DNA from: Limosilactobacillus caecicola
GTDB lineage: Bacteria; Bacillota; Bacilli; Lactobacillales; Lactobacillaceae
Direction of reading: 5' to 3'
NCBI RefSeq assembly: GCF_943192935.1
Contig: NZ_CALPCI010000003.1
Span: 124,001-188,000 of the forward strand
DNA: 64,000 bases
Shown here: one piece after another, positions 27,381 to 36,793 of the stretch
How positions within the stretch are numbered: position 1 is the stretch's first letter
Layout: each line of letters starts with the position of its first letter
Program-made: the position numbers and the translations under genes
Notes under the pieces: generated by a model
Database searches by the model: none
What the model was told of the DNA's origin: nothing
Seen by the model: the letters and a program-made list of their open reading frames with translations, nothing else

Positions 27381-29423
27381 TTACTTACCCCCTTGTTTTG
27401 CTTTCTTTTTGCCTTTCATCGTCGCGGATAGTTCCATGACTGTATCACGTAAGGTTGCCGCTTGTTCAAAGTCTAAGCGCTTGGCGGCAGAGCGCATTTG
27501 TTCTGTTAATTCATCAATCATTTGTTGTTGTTCGTCTGCCGATAACTGAGCAAAATCACGATCCGTAAATTCGGCACTTTGTTGATCCTGGTCATCTTCT
27601 TCGGCAGGTTTAACCGCAGAAATGGCATCCTGGATGGGCTTAATAATGGTCTTCGGCGTAATATGGTGTTCTTGATTGTACTTTTCTTGAATCGTCCGCC
27701 GCCGCTTGGTTTCATCGATAGCCGCCTTCATTGAATCGGTAATCGTGTCAGCGTACATAATGACCGCCCCATGTTCATTCCGGGCCGCCCGTCCAATGGT
27801 TTGGATCAATGACCGTTCGTTACGCAAAAAGCCTTCCTTGTCAGCATCCAAAATCGCTACTAGTGAAACTTCGGGAATATCAAGTCCTTCCCGCAAGAGG
27901 TTAATGCCGACCAAGACGTCGAATTTACCTAACCGTAAATCACGAATAATCTGCGTCCGCTCCAAGGTTTTGATGTCACTATGCAAGTACTTAACCTTGA
28001 GCCCCAGGTCCTTCAGGTAGTCACTCAAATCCTCTGACATTTTCTTTGTCAAAGTGGTAATCAGGACCCGCTCATGATTTTCAATCCGTTTGTTAATTTC
28101 ACCTACTAAATCATCAATCTGGCCCATGACTGGCCGCACTTCAATAGTTGGGTCTAATAGCCCAGTTGGTCGAATGATCTGTTGAACAACGTGGTCAGTC
28201 TGCGCCTCTTCATACGGTCCTGGGGTCGCCGACATGTAGATCACCTGGTTGACGTGTTTTTCAAATTCAGCCAATTTCAGTGGTCGGTTATCTAACGCGC
28301 TCGGTAACCGGAAACCATAATCAATCAACTGCTTTTTCCGGGCCCGGTCACCATTGTACATCCCGCGTACTTGCGGCATGGTTTGGTGTGACTCATCCAC
28401 CACTAGCAGGAAATCCTTGGGGAAGAAGTCCAGGAGCGTAAACGGGGGCTCGCCAGGTTTCCGGCGATCCATATAGCGCGAGTAATTTTCAATCCCGTTG
28501 GTATAACCCATCTCCCGCATCATTTCAATATCGTAGGTGGTCCGCTGTTGAATACGTTCGGCCTCCAACAGTTTGCCCTCCTTCGTGAACTTTTCCACCT
28601 GCTTTTTCATATCAGCTTCAATTTCCGGCAGTGCCACCTTCATGGTTTCTTCAGTAGTCAAAAAGTGAGTAGCCGGGAAAATAGATACGTGGTCACGATC
28701 GCCCAATACCTCACCGGTCAAGGCATCAACTTCACGAATCCGGTCAATTTCATCACCAAAGAATTCGATCCGGAGCGCTTTTTCCTCACGAGATGCTGGG
28801 AAAATTTCGACAACATCCCCGCGAACCCGAAACCGGCCCCGCTGAAAATCAATGTCGTTCCGGTCAAATTGAATATTGACCAAGTCACGCAACAACCGAT
28901 CCCGCGAAATTTCTTGGCCAACCCGCAATGAAATCACGTGGTTTTGGTATTCGGCTGGCGAACCTAACCCAAAGATGCTGGATACTGACGCCACTACGAT
29001 GACATCATTACGTTCCAGCAGTGAACTCGTGGCTGAGTGCCGAAGTTGGTCAATTTCGTCATTAATTGAAGCGTCCTTTTCAATGTAGGTATCACTTGAG
29101 GGCACGTAGGCTTCCGGTTGATAGTAATCATAGTAGGAAACAAAGTATTCGACCGCGTTATTGGGGAAGAATTTTTTCATTTCACCGTAAAGTTGCCCAG
29201 CCAACGTTTTGTTATGCGACAAAATGAGCGTTGGCTTGTTGACATTGGCAATCACGTTAGAAATTGTAAAGGTTTTACCCGTCCCAGTCGCTCCTAACAG
29301 GATTTGAGCTTTATCACCATTCTCGATTCCCTTCGTTAACTGGTCAATTGCTTCCGGCTGGTCACCAGTGGGTTTGTAGTCTGAAACTAGGTCAAACATT
29401 TTATCCGCTTGACGATAAATCAT
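27381..29423 (-). CDS. uvrB: Excinuclease ABC subunit B
   Basis: UvrB (680 residues) verifies damage and nicks DNA with UvrC. It is a helicase-fold ATPase: Walker [11 protein letters not shown] near residue 40, the beta-hairpin region [12 protein letters not shown], the motif VVDESH, motif [10 protein letters not shown], and a C-terminal UVR domain ([29 protein letters not shown]) for UvrC binding. The ATG at 29423 has AGGAGG seven bases upstream. A LexA-like box in the promoter fits SOS induction. uvrA follows immediately. Confidence 0.98.
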   Translation of the reverse strand: MIYRQADKMFDLVSDYKPTGDQPEAIDQLTKGIENGDKAQILLGATGTGKTFTISNVIANVNKPTLILSHNKTLAGQLYGEMKKFFPNNAVEYFVSYYDYYQPEAYVPSSDTYIEKDASINDEIDQLRHSATSSLLERNDVIVVASVSSIFGLGSPAEYQNHVISLRVGQEISRDRLLRDLVNIQFDRNDIDFQRGRFRVRGDVVEIFPASREEKALRIEFFGDEIDRIREVDALTGEVLGDRDHVSIFPATHFLTTEETMKVALPEIEADMKKQVEKFTKEGKLLEAERIQQRTTYDIEMMREMGYTNGIENYSRYMDRRKPGEPPFTLLDFFPKDFLLVVDESHQTMPQVRGMYNGDRARKKQLIDYGFRLPSALDNRPLKLAEFEKHVNQVIYMSATPGPYEEAQTDHVVQQIIRPTGLLDPTIEVRPVMGQIDDLVGEINKRIENHERVLITTLTKKMSEDLSDYLKDLGLKVKYLHSDIKTLERTQIIRDLRLGKFDVLVGINLLREGLDIPEVSLVAILDADKEGFLRNERSLIQTIGRAARNEHGAVIMYADTITDSMKAAIDETKRRRTIQEKYNQEHHITPKTIIKPIQDAISAVKPAEEDDQDQQSAEFTDRDFAQLSADEQQQMIDELTEQMRSAAKRLDFEQAATLRDTVMELSATMKGKKKAKQGGK

Positions 29424-29460
29424 GGTCGATCCTCCTCATTTTCCGTAAGTAACTTTCTTA

Positions 29461-29483
29461 ATTTTAACACGAACATCCATTCG
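29461..29483 (-). promoter_or_regulatory. uvrB promoter with LexA (DinR) box
   Basis: CGAAC-N4-ATTCG at 29470-29483 matches the Gram-positive LexA site CGAAC-N4-GTTCG with one mismatch. It lies directly upstream of an extended -10 (TGTTAAAAT, ending at 29461), so bound LexA would cover the spacer. The position before a known SOS gene raises confidence. Confidence 0.65.
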
Positions 29484-29510
29484 CTGGAAGGCTTCGCGCA
29501 GACAAAAAAT

Positions 29511-29535
29511 CAGTGGCAACAAGACATCACCACTG
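29511..29535 (-). terminator. Intrinsic terminator of the HD-domain gene
   Basis: 6-base GC-rich stem (CAGTGG/CCACTG, 29511-29516 with 29530-29535) followed on the minus strand by ATTTTTTG. Confidence 0.75.
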
Positions 29536-29557
29536 GTTAAAATCTGTTATCGCTGAA

Positions 29558-30196
29558 CTATTGTTGGATAATTTGGGTCGTTGCAATTGCCAACTGATTT
29601 TTGGCATTGGCATCCGCATTATCCTTTAATAATTCAGGTAAAATTTTCTTCAAGAAATACTGCACACTGGCCATTTCCCGAAACTTCATAATCGCTTTGA
29701 GACTCGATTTATAAATATCCATGTAGACGGGTTCAGGATTGCCCTTCTGAATCTCACCAAACGATTCGTACATCAAATCGATTTTATCAGCGACCGACAA
29801 AATTTGCCCTTCGATGGTGTCATCCTTCCCTTCGGAAAAGCGTCGTTCATAAGCTTCTTGAAATTCTTGGGGAATTTCTTTTTTGATAAAGTTTTCCGTT
29901 AATGAAGTATCGACCCGGGCCAACATCTGGCGTAGCTCGTGGGTAGCATATTTGACAGGGGTTTTAATATCACCAATAAACCGTTCCGTATAATCGTGGT
30001 TCAACGCCTTCTCATAGAGTGACCGCCAATCAATCTCGTTGCCCGCTTGCTCTTCGATATCACCCAGCATTTGGGCGGCCTGCGTAACCTTGAAAGAGTG
30101 TGCTGCTACGTTGTGTTCTTCAAATTTAAAATAGCCTGGGGCCCGGTTAATCATCTCCAAATCACTTAAACTCTTTAAGTATTCATGCATTCCCAT
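29558..30196 (-). CDS. HD-domain hydrolase, YfbR-like (5'-deoxynucleotidase type)
   Basis: A 212-residue HD-superfamily phosphohydrolase. Metal-binding residues are visible as EEHNVAAHSFKV (His), LNHDYTERFIGD (HD pair) and DKIDLMYESF (late Asp). The architecture resembles YfbR, which hydrolyses deoxynucleoside 5'-monophosphates, and the exact substrate is inferred. The ATG at 30196 has AAGGAG eight bases upstream; the upstream frame extension is unlikely to be translated. It lies between the pgm terminator and the uvrB promoter and has its own terminator. Confidence 0.8.
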   Translation of the reverse strand: MGMHEYLKSLSDLEMINRAPGYFKFEEHNVAAHSFKVTQAAQMLGDIEEQAGNEIDWRSLYEKALNHDYTERFIGDIKTPVKYATHELRQMLARVDTSLTENFIKKEIPQEFQEAYERRFSEGKDDTIEGQILSVADKIDLMYESFGEIQKGNPEPVYMDIYKSSLKAIMKFREMASVQYFLKKILPELLKDNADANAKNQLAIATTQIIQQ

Positions 30197-30223
30197 GTGA
30201 TCAACTCCTTCATTTTTAGTAAA

Positions 30224-30253
30224 AAGGACTGCCACCAAGCGGTGTCAATCCTT
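30224..30253 (-). terminator. Intrinsic terminator of pgm
   Basis: 13-base imperfect arms (30224-30236 with 30241-30253) and a short GCTT loop, followed on the minus strand by TTTTTAC. Confidence 0.8.
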
Positions 30254-30261
30254 AATTTTAT

Positions 30262-31986
30262 TTATTCAGCAAAGTCTTGGAGTGCCTTTTCAAATTCGGC
30301 CATCTTTTGATCGGCAGCGTCTTCAGTGTCGGCACTAGTCCCAATGTAGAACTTCAGCTTTGGTTCCGTCCCAGAAGGCCGGATGGCAATCCAAGTATCG
30401 TCATCAAGAACGTAGCGCAAGACATTGGATTCAGGAATACCTAATTCGCTAACTTGGCCATCAGCGGTCTTCTTCGTGTTGTTGGAGAAGTCCTCAGTCA
30501 AAACTACTTGGTGACCAGCGAAGTGTGTTGGGGCTTCCTCACGGAACTTCTTCATCAAGCCTTGAATTTTTGCCGGACCATCCACTCCAGCGTAAGTGTT
30601 AGAGATCGTCTTTTCCTTAAAGTAACCATACTTCTTAAATAATTCTTGAACCCCATCGTACATGGTCATGTCACGACTCTTGTAGTAAGCTGCAATTTCA
30701 GCAAGCAGCGTCAATGATTGGATCGCATCCTTATCACGGACGAATGGCTTTACCAGATAACCGTAGCTTTCTTCAAAACCAAACATGAAGGTATGGTCCG
30801 CCTGTCCAGTTTCATATTGGTGAATTTGGTCGGCAATCCACTTAAAACCAGTGAGGACGTTAATCATTTCGACACCATAATCGGCAGCAATCTTAGCCGC
30901 AAAATTGGTCGAAACGATGGACTTCACAGCGGCCGCATTCCTTGGCAGGGTGCCAGCTTGCTTGTGGGCTTCCAAAATGTAGTGGAGCATGACGGAAGCA
31001 ATTTGGTTCCCGGTTAATAATTGGTAATCACCGTTTGGTTGACGAACGGCACAACCTAGCCGATCCGCATCAGGGTCGGTCGCAATTAACACGTCAGCGT
31101 CAATTTCTTTTCCCAGTTTAATGGACCGGACAAATGCTTCTGGAAATTCTGGATTAGGATGTTCCAAACCAGGGAAGTCCCCGTTTGGTTGGGCTTCCGT
31201 TGGTTCAATCGTGAAGTTAGTAAAGCCTGCCTGGCGAAGTGCCCGTTCACCGAGCATCCGCCCAGTTCCGCAAAGTGGAGAGAAAACAAACTTCATATCT
31301 TTACCGTACTTTTGGGCTAAATCACGGTTAATCGTCACTTCTTTGGCGTGCTCTAGGTAAGCATGGTCAACGTCTTCACCCATGATGACTTCTAGGCCAT
31401 CGTTCAACATGGTTTGCTCGTCAGCTAATTGGATATCAAAAATGTCCTTAATCTTGCGAATGTAGCCGGTAATCATATCTGATTCCTTCGGTGGCATTTG
31501 ACCACCGTCTTCACCATAGATCTTATAACCGTTATATTCCTTCGGGTTATGACTGGCGGTAATCATAATCCCGGCATATGAATTGTTGTAACGAACGGCA
31601 AATGACAATTCTGGGGTTGGCCGCACGTTATCATAAATGTAGGTTTGAATCCCATGAGCGCCTAACACGCGCGCACAATCATGAGCAAATTCCCGAGAAT
31701 GGTGCCGTGAGTCATAGCTAATCGAAACCCCACGTTTTTTGACATCATCACCCAGTGAATCCATCAAGACCGCTAAACCTTCTGTGGCTTGGCGAACTGT
31801 GTAAACGTTCATCCGGTTGATCCCAGGGCCCATTAATCCCCGCATCCCTGCGGTTCCAAATGACATTGGTGCATAGAATGCATCTTCAATTTCTTTGTCA
31901 TCCTTCATTGATTTCAATTCAGCCTTTAACGTTGGGTCTAAATTAGGTTGTTGTAACCAATCTTCGTAGGTTTCTTTCCAACTCAC
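30262..31986 (-). CDS. pgm: Alpha-phosphoglucomutase / phosphomannomutase family
   Basis: A 574-residue phosphohexomutase that interconverts glucose 1- and 6-phosphate, feeding UDP-glucose synthesis through GalU (33968-34879). The active-site serine lies in MITASHNPKEYNG (Ser145). The metal loop is DPDADRLG, the sugar loop GFEESYGYLV, and the phosphate-binding loop RPSGTEPKLKFY. Length and order match the Bacillus PgcA type. Phosphomannomutase activity is possible for this family. The ATG follows a normal leader, and the gene ends in a hairpin. Confidence 0.93.
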   Translation of the reverse strand: MSWKETYEDWLQQPNLDPTLKAELKSMKDDKEIEDAFYAPMSFGTAGMRGLMGPGINRMNVYTVRQATEGLAVLMDSLGDDVKKRGVSISYDSRHHSREFAHDCARVLGAHGIQTYIYDNVRPTPELSFAVRYNNSYAGIMITASHNPKEYNGYKIYGEDGGQMPPKESDMITGYIRKIKDIFDIQLADEQTMLNDGLEVIMGEDVDHAYLEHAKEVTINRDLAQKYGKDMKFVFSPLCGTGRMLGERALRQAGFTNFTIEPTEAQPNGDFPGLEHPNPEFPEAFVRSIKLGKEIDADVLIATDPDADRLGCAVRQPNGDYQLLTGNQIASVMLHYILEAHKQAGTLPRNAAAVKSIVSTNFAAKIAADYGVEMINVLTGFKWIADQIHQYETGQADHTFMFGFEESYGYLVKPFVRDKDAIQSLTLLAEIAAYYKSRDMTMYDGVQELFKKYGYFKEKTISNTYAGVDGPAKIQGLMKKFREEAPTHFAGHQVVLTEDFSNNTKKTADGQVSELGIPESNVLRYVLDDDTWIAIRPSGTEPKLKFYIGTSADTEDAADQKMAEFEKALQDFAE

Positions 31987-32057
31987 TACCGAGCATCTCC
32001 CATCTCATATTTTTATCATGTTCTATTCTACCAATACTCGCGGTTAATATCACTAAT

Positions 32058-32852
32058 TTAATTCGTTTTCCTGTTTAATTCTGCCAAAAAATTGGCAATT
32101 CCATCAGCAGAATTACTCCCGATTACTTGGTCCACCATTGCCTTAATATTCGGTGCCGCATTCGCCACGGCCAGTGAATAACCAACCTTCATTAATAATG
32201 GTAGATCGTTTTGGTCGTCGCCCACCCCAGCAATTTGCGCCAATGGAACGCCGTTGGTCACCAAATATTCGACTAAGGTGCCTTTATTAGCTCCCGGGGC
32301 ATTAATCGTCAAATACCCATCGCCGGAATTATGAATTGAGAGGGTCGGAAAAACTGCCTTCAAATCAGTCTGCACTTCGCGAAAGCGTTGTGGATTCTTG
32401 ATAATCAAAACGATTTGGTAGGGTAAGTCTTGCGGATTTAATTGCCCACCAATCACTGGTTGAACACTTGAATAATTCATTTCAACGCGCATTTCAGTAG
32501 TCAGCTTGGGAATGTACCAATGCTTGGCCGTGATCCAGGTAAAATCAATTTCCGGAAACTTTTCATGCAAGTGACGTTGAACTTTAACGGCAACGTCATA
32601 TTGAATTACCCGCGATTGCACCACCTGGACTTGACCATGGCGAACTTTAAATAGCAACGCTCCGTTCATTGCTAACTGCAGACCAGTTAACCCAAGTTGC
32701 TGAACAAATTTGACCATTGATAGTGGATTGCGAGCAGAAGCCAAACTAAGGTGAACTGGCGACTGCCGGACGACATCAATCGTGAACTGATCTAATTGAC
32801 CATGTTCCTGTAAGAGTGTATGGTCCATATCACTAATTAAATAGTTAATCAT
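32058..32852 (-). CDS. HAD-superfamily (Cof-type) phosphatase
   Basis: A 264-residue HAD hydrolase of the Cof/type IIB class. Motif I is DMDHTLL (nucleophile Asp8, with Asp10), motif II falls in SLASAR, and motifs III/IV are K near NKGTLVEYLV and GVGDDQNDLPLL. The large alpha/beta cap between motifs II and III identifies the Cof subfamily, which dephosphorylates sugar phosphates and flavin or pyridoxal phosphates; the substrate is not predictable. It is preceded by the trxB terminator and followed by pgm. Confidence 0.85.
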   Translation of the reverse strand: MINYLISDMDHTLLQEHGQLDQFTIDVVRQSPVHLSLASARNPLSMVKFVQQLGLTGLQLAMNGALLFKVRHGQVQVVQSRVIQYDVAVKVQRHLHEKFPEIDFTWITAKHWYIPKLTTEMRVEMNYSSVQPVIGGQLNPQDLPYQIVLIIKNPQRFREVQTDLKAVFPTLSIHNSGDGYLTINAPGANKGTLVEYLVTNGVPLAQIAGVGDDQNDLPLLMKVGYSLAVANAAPNIKAMVDQVIGSNSADGIANFLAELNRKTN

Positions 32853-32870
32853 TTTTCCATCCTGAAAAAA

Positions 32871-32890
32871 GGTAGCCCACCCGGACTACC
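32871..32890 (-). terminator. Intrinsic terminator of trxB
   Basis: 8-base GC-rich stem (32871-32878 with 32883-32890) and 4-base loop, followed on the minus strand by six T. Confidence 0.85.
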
Positions 32891-32896
32891 TCCACT

Positions 32897-33835
32897 TTAC
32901 TTTAAATTATCAACATACTTAAAGACTTCTTGGCCCGCCAAGGCACCGTCACCAACGGCGGTCGCAATTTGACGCAGTGGCGTTTCACGAACGTCCCCAA
33001 CGGCGAAGACCCCTGGAATCTTCGTCGCCAGCTTATCATCCGTAATGACCCAGCCTTGATCATCCAAAATGTTCAAATCAGTATATGGCTTCGTCATTGG
33101 ATCGTTACCAACGTAGATGAAAATACCATCGGCTTGCATTTCACCATCTTCACCAGTTTCATTATTGTGGGTTTTAACAGCGACCACCTTTTGATCATCA
33201 CCCTCAATGGCGGTTACACTAGTGTTGTAGATGAATTCCATCTTGTTATTTTGTTTTGCTTTGTCCTGGGTTACCGCAACGGCACGCAAGTGATCCTTGC
33301 GAACCAATACAGTCACCTTATCAGCAAATTGGGTGAGGTACATGCCTTCTTCAACGGCAGAATCACCACCACCAACAACAATTAAATGCTTGTTTTTAAA
33401 GAACGCCCCATCACAGACGGCACAATAGGAAACCCCTTTCCCACCATATTCAGCTTCACCAGGGACGCCCAGTTTCCGTTGTTCAGAACCACTGGCGATC
33501 ACCAATGCTTTAGCAGTGAAGGTGTCCCCCATATCGGTCGTCACCTTTTTAAGGTCACCATCGAGTTCGACCTTTTCAACTGTCCCGTAAGCATATTCAG
33601 CACCAAACTTCGTTGCCCCTTCGTACATTTGCTTGGCTAAGTCCGGCCCCTCGACCGATGGAAAACCAGTATAATTTTCAATCGTCGCGGTGTTATTTAA
33701 ATTTCCGCCATAAATTCCACGGTCCAACATTAAAACGGATAGGTTGGCCCGTGATGCATACAGGGCTGTCGTCATTCCGGCAGGACCAGCACCAACGATA
33801 ATGACATCATAATTCAACTTCTTTTCTTCTGTCAT
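32897..33835 (-). CDS. trxB: Thioredoxin reductase
   Basis: A 312-residue FAD/NADPH enzyme that reduces thioredoxin. The N-terminal FAD site is VIIVGAGPAGMTTALYASRA, the redox-active pair is CAVC (Cys138, Cys141) in SYCAVCDGAFF, the NADPH site is VVGGGDSAVEEGMYL, and the C-terminal FAD motif is GVFAVGDVRETPLRQIATAVGDGALAG. GAGGGG precedes the ATG. It follows galU across a short gap with a weak hairpin. In catalase-poor lactobacilli this system is a main thiol defence. Confidence 0.97.
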   Translation of the reverse strand: MTEEKKLNYDVIIVGAGPAGMTTALYASRANLSVLMLDRGIYGGNLNNTATIENYTGFPSVEGPDLAKQMYEGATKFGAEYAYGTVEKVELDGDLKKVTTDMGDTFTAKALVIASGSEQRKLGVPGEAEYGGKGVSYCAVCDGAFFKNKHLIVVGGGDSAVEEGMYLTQFADKVTVLVRKDHLRAVAVTQDKAKQNNKMEFIYNTSVTAIEGDDQKVVAVKTHNNETGEDGEMQADGIFIYVGNDPMTKPYTDLNILDDQGWVITDDKLATKIPGVFAVGDVRETPLRQIATAVGDGALAGQEVFKYVDNLK

Positions 33836-33930
33836 TTTTTCACCCCTCTGAATTCTTTTCCACCATTTTACTTGATTTCAATTTTGGTGTCTAGCATTTT
33901 CCTTACTTTTTGTAAGCGTGAATTCAAAAA

Positions 33931-33957
33931 ATAAAGGAAGAATGTTTCCTCCCTTAT
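33931..33957 (-). terminator. Weak hairpin after galU
   Basis: Interrupted stem of about 9 pairs (ATAAAGGAAG side with CCTCCCTTAT side), followed on the minus strand by a T-rich run. Partial read-through into trxB is plausible. Confidence 0.45.
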
Positions 33958-33967
33958 TGATATTGAT

Positions 33968-34879
33968 TTACTTTTTTGACTTCTTTTGGTCTTCTGCGGT
34001 CAACTTGGCACCAAGTTCCTTGATGTAAGTCCGTAATTCATCCTTCGTTTGTGGGTGTTGCAGACCATATTCGATGTTCGTTTGAATCCAGCCAAACTTG
34101 TTACCAACGTCATAACGATCACCGGTATATTCGTGGGCAAAGACGCGTTGGGTCTTGTTTAAGGTGTTAATGGCGTCCGTCAGTTGGATTTCGCCGCCCT
34201 TACCAGGCTTCGTTTTGGCCAAAACATCGAAGATTTCAGGTGTAAAGACGTACCGACCAATGATTGCTAAATCACTTGGGGCATCCTTTGGATCCGGCTT
34301 TTCAACAAAGCTCGTCACGTTGTATAAGCCCTTTTCAACTTCTGCACTTGGGTTAATTACCCCGTACTTTGCGGTATCTTCGTGAGGCACCCGCATTACT
34401 GCGAGGGTTGAAGCACCGGTTTGGTGGTAACTATCGATCAATTCTTGCGTCAAAGCGTTGCCATTGTTGTTGATGTTGTTGAGGTCATCACCGAGCATTA
34501 CAACAAATGGTTCATCACCGATAAAGTCACGGGCGGTGAGTACAGCATCCCCTAAACCACGGGGGTGTGATTGACGAATGAAGTAAATATTGATGTCCGT
34601 GGTTTCTTCAACCAACTTCAACATTTCGTCCTTGTGCTTAGCCCGGAGGTTATCTTCCAATTCTGGGTTAGAGTCAAAGTGGTCCTCAATTGAGCGCTTG
34701 TTCTTGCCATCAACGACGACAATATCTTCGATTCCAGATTTGCGTGCTTCCTCAACGATGAATTGAATCGTTGGCTTATCAACGATTGGCAACATTTCCT
34801 TCGCCAGTGCTTTGGTAGCCGGTAAGAACCGGGTCCCCAGCCCCGCAGCTGGAATGATTGCTTTACGTACTTGTTTCAT
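33968..34879 (-). CDS. galU: UTP--glucose-1-phosphate uridylyltransferase
   Basis: Makes UDP-glucose from UTP and glucose 1-phosphate. The 303-residue product shows the nucleotidyl-transferase start [27 protein letters not shown], the metal-binding [16 protein letters not shown], and a Lys/Asp-rich C-terminus. It sits between gpsA and trxB in a conserved lactobacillus block. With pgm and galE in this window it completes the Leloir-type UDP-sugar supply. A potential operator overlaps its -10 (34902-34925). Confidence 0.96.
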   Translation of the reverse strand: MKQVRKAIIPAAGLGTRFLPATKALAKEMLPIVDKPTIQFIVEEARKSGIEDIVVVDGKNKRSIEDHFDSNPELEDNLRAKHKDEMLKLVEETTDINIYFIRQSHPRGLGDAVLTARDFIGDEPFVVMLGDDLNNINNNGNALTQELIDSYHQTGASTLAVMRVPHEDTAKYGVINPSAEVEKGLYNVTSFVEKPDPKDAPSDLAIIGRYVFTPEIFDVLAKTKPGKGGEIQLTDAINTLNKTQRVFAHEYTGDRYDVGNKFGWIQTNIEYGLQHPQTKDELRTYIKELGAKLTAEDQKKSKK

Positions 34880-34901
34880 ATTTATAAATCCTTCCCATTA
34901 G

Positions 34902-34925
34902 TAAAATGTAGACGTTATCATTTTA
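34902..34925 (-). promoter_or_regulatory. galU extended -10 with overlapping inverted repeat
   Basis: Minus-strand TGGTAAAAT gives an extended -10. Its TAAAATG is repeated in inverse as CATTTTA 10 bases downstream (34902-34908 with 34919-34925), a hairpin or operator covering the start site. Confidence 0.4.
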
Positions 34926-34940
34926 CCACATTATTAATAG

Positions 34941-35957
34941 TTACTCTAATTCTGAGGTCACTTCACGATCCATCAGGTTAGTAATCGCCGTTTCGATGTT
35001 TTGGCCTTCGTACAACACATGGTATAGGGCTTCGGTAATCGGCATTTTGACCTGGCGCTTTTGAGCCAATTCATAAGCTGCCTTGGTGGTGTAAACCCCT
35101 TCAATGACCATGCCCATGTGACTAATCACATCTTCTAATTTACGGCCTTGGCCCAATTGATAACCAGCCCGCCAGTTCCGTGAATTTTTACTCGTGGCCG
35201 TTACGACCAAGTCACCAACCCCCGAAAGGCCGATGAAAGTAAATGGGTTCGCACCAAAGGCTACCCCGAGACGTCGGATTTCAGCAAGCCCTCGGGTAAT
35301 TAATGCCGCCCGGGCATTGTCCTTATAGCCGAGTCCTTGCAGTGCACCAGCACCAATGGCAATGATATTTTTCAAAGCGGCACCAAATTCAGCCCCGATC
35401 ACATCATCATTGGTATAGACCCGGAAAAAGTTATTACTAAATAACTTTTGCACTTGTTCAGCACTACTCATGTTGGCACAAGCGGCCGTCACAGCGGTCA
35501 TATCTTGAATGGCCACATCTTCAGCATGGCTTGGTCCTGACAGTACGACAATATCTTGGCGATGTTCTGGAGCAATTTCTTCTTCTAACATTTGTGAAGG
35601 CCGTTTATACGTTTCTTGCTCCAATCCCTTGGTAGCATGGATAATCAGTGGCGTACTATCCTGTTTTTCCAGGACGCGGTTTAACTTGCCAGCTACTTCA
35701 CGTAACCCCTTTGTTGGAATGACCACCAAGACATACTTAGCACCTGCCACGGCTTCTTCCATGTCAGTCGTGGCAATCAGTTTTTTATTATATTTAAAGT
35801 CCTGCATGTACTGCGGATTGATATGCCATTCATTTAAAGCTTCCACCTGTTCAGGATCTCGTGACCATAATTTAACATCATGACCATTTTCCACAAGTAA
35901 GTTGGCCAGGACACTTCCCCATGATCCAGCACCTAACACTGCAATTTTTTCAACCAT
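34941..35957 (-). CDS. gpsA: Glycerol-3-phosphate dehydrogenase [NAD(P)+]
   Basis: Reduces dihydroxyacetone phosphate to sn-glycerol 3-phosphate for phospholipid and teichoic acid synthesis. The 338-residue product has the NAD-binding start KIAVLGAGSWGSVLANLLVENGHDV, LSGPSHAEDVA, the catalytic lysine in GAALKNIIAIGAGALQGLGYKDN, and LSGVGDLVVTATSKNSRN. The ATG follows AAGGAG at a rather long distance (11 bases). It is in the operon hprK-lgt-gpsA, placing it among envelope genes. Confidence 0.97.
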   Translation of the reverse strand: MVEKIAVLGAGSWGSVLANLLVENGHDVKLWSRDPEQVEALNEWHINPQYMQDFKYNKKLIATTDMEEAVAGAKYVLVVIPTKGLREVAGKLNRVLEKQDSTPLIIHATKGLEQETYKRPSQMLEEEIAPEHRQDIVVLSGPSHAEDVAIQDMTAVTAACANMSSAEQVQKLFSNNFFRVYTNDDVIGAEFGAALKNIIAIGAGALQGLGYKDNARAALITRGLAEIRRLGVAFGANPFTFIGLSGVGDLVVTATSKNSRNWRAGYQLGQGRKLEDVISHMGMVIEGVYTTKAAYELAQKRQVKMPITEALYHVLYEGQNIETAITNLMDREVTSELE

Positions 35958-35974
35958 ACTATTTACGACTCCTT

Positions 35975-36793
35975 TTACTTTTCATACCAAGGCAACCGTG
36001 CTCCAAAATGATGACGGCGCCATAACAATCCACTGATTGCTCCAACAAACAAAATTAACGATAAGAGTTGTGACACCCGAATGGGGCCCAACATTAAACT
36101 ATCCGTTCGCATTCCTTCAATAAAGAACCGTCCCAGCGAATACCAGATCAAATAGGATAAAAAGACTTCTCCTCGTTTAAAGAAATGGGACCGGTGACGG
36201 AGCAGGAGCAAGATGACAAAACCAGCCAGGTCCCAAACTGATTCATAGAGGAAGGTTGGCACCCGGTAGCTGCCCGCAATCTTCATTTGATTAATAATCC
36301 AGTTTGGCAAATGCTGGGCCAGCAATGCTGCTCGCGTAGTTATTTTACCAAAGGCTTCCTGATTCATAAAGTTACCCCACCGGCCAATGCCTTGGGCCAT
36401 AATGACTGCTGGCGACACCACGTCCAGCATCGTCCAGATGGTCAATTGGTGGTACCGGCAAAAGAAATACATGACGATAAAGCCACCAATGATGGCACCA
36501 TAAATGGCAATTCCGCCATCCCAAATCGCGATGATTTCATCAGGATGTACGCGGTAATAGGACCATTGAAAAACCACATAATAGATTCGCGCACAGATGA
36601 TTGCGATCGGCAAGGCCCAAAGCAAGTAATCATAAAAATCATCTTCAGGAATGCCCTGACGCCGACCTTCACGAACCGAGAGGATTAACGCTAAAATTAC
36701 TCCCGTTGCGATAATGACCCCATACCAATGCACCTGAATGGGGCCCAAATGAAACGCAATTGGGTTGAGTGCGAGAGTCTTACTTACCATCAT
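35975..36793 (-). CDS. lgt: Prolipoprotein diacylglyceryl transferase
   Basis: Lgt transfers diacylglycerol from phosphatidylglycerol to the lipobox cysteine of preprolipoproteins at the membrane. The 272-residue product has seven hydrophobic segments and the Lgt signature GRWGNFMNQEAFG around residues 130-145, plus HWYGVI at the N-terminus and the essential His region. Start ATG at 36793 is chosen because AAGGGA lies six bases before; a second ATG follows directly. It overlaps the hprK end by 14 bases, so translation is coupled. Confidence 0.95.
   Translation of the reverse strand: MMVSKTLALNPIAFHLGPIQVHWYGVIIATGVILALILSVREGRRQGIPEDDFYDYLLWALPIAIICARIYYVVFQWSYYRVHPDEIIAIWDGGIAIYGAIIGGFIVMYFFCRYHQLTIWTMLDVVSPAVIMAQGIGRWGNFMNQEAFGKITTRAALLAQHLPNWIINQMKIAGSYRVPTFLYESVWDLAGFVILLLLRHRSHFFKRGEVFLSYLIWYSLGRFFIEGMRTDSLMLGPIRVSQLLSLILFVGAISGLLWRRHHFGARLPWYEK

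Noticed and set aside
28548-28931. 127-codon plus-strand ORF opposite uvrB
   Set aside because: Lies wholly antisense to strongly conserved uvrB codons, has no ribosome site, and its sequence is unlike any protein family. It is a shadow frame.
32930-33385. 151-codon plus-strand ORF opposite trxB
   Set aside because: Antisense to trxB with no start signal; composition reflects reverse reading of a conserved gene.
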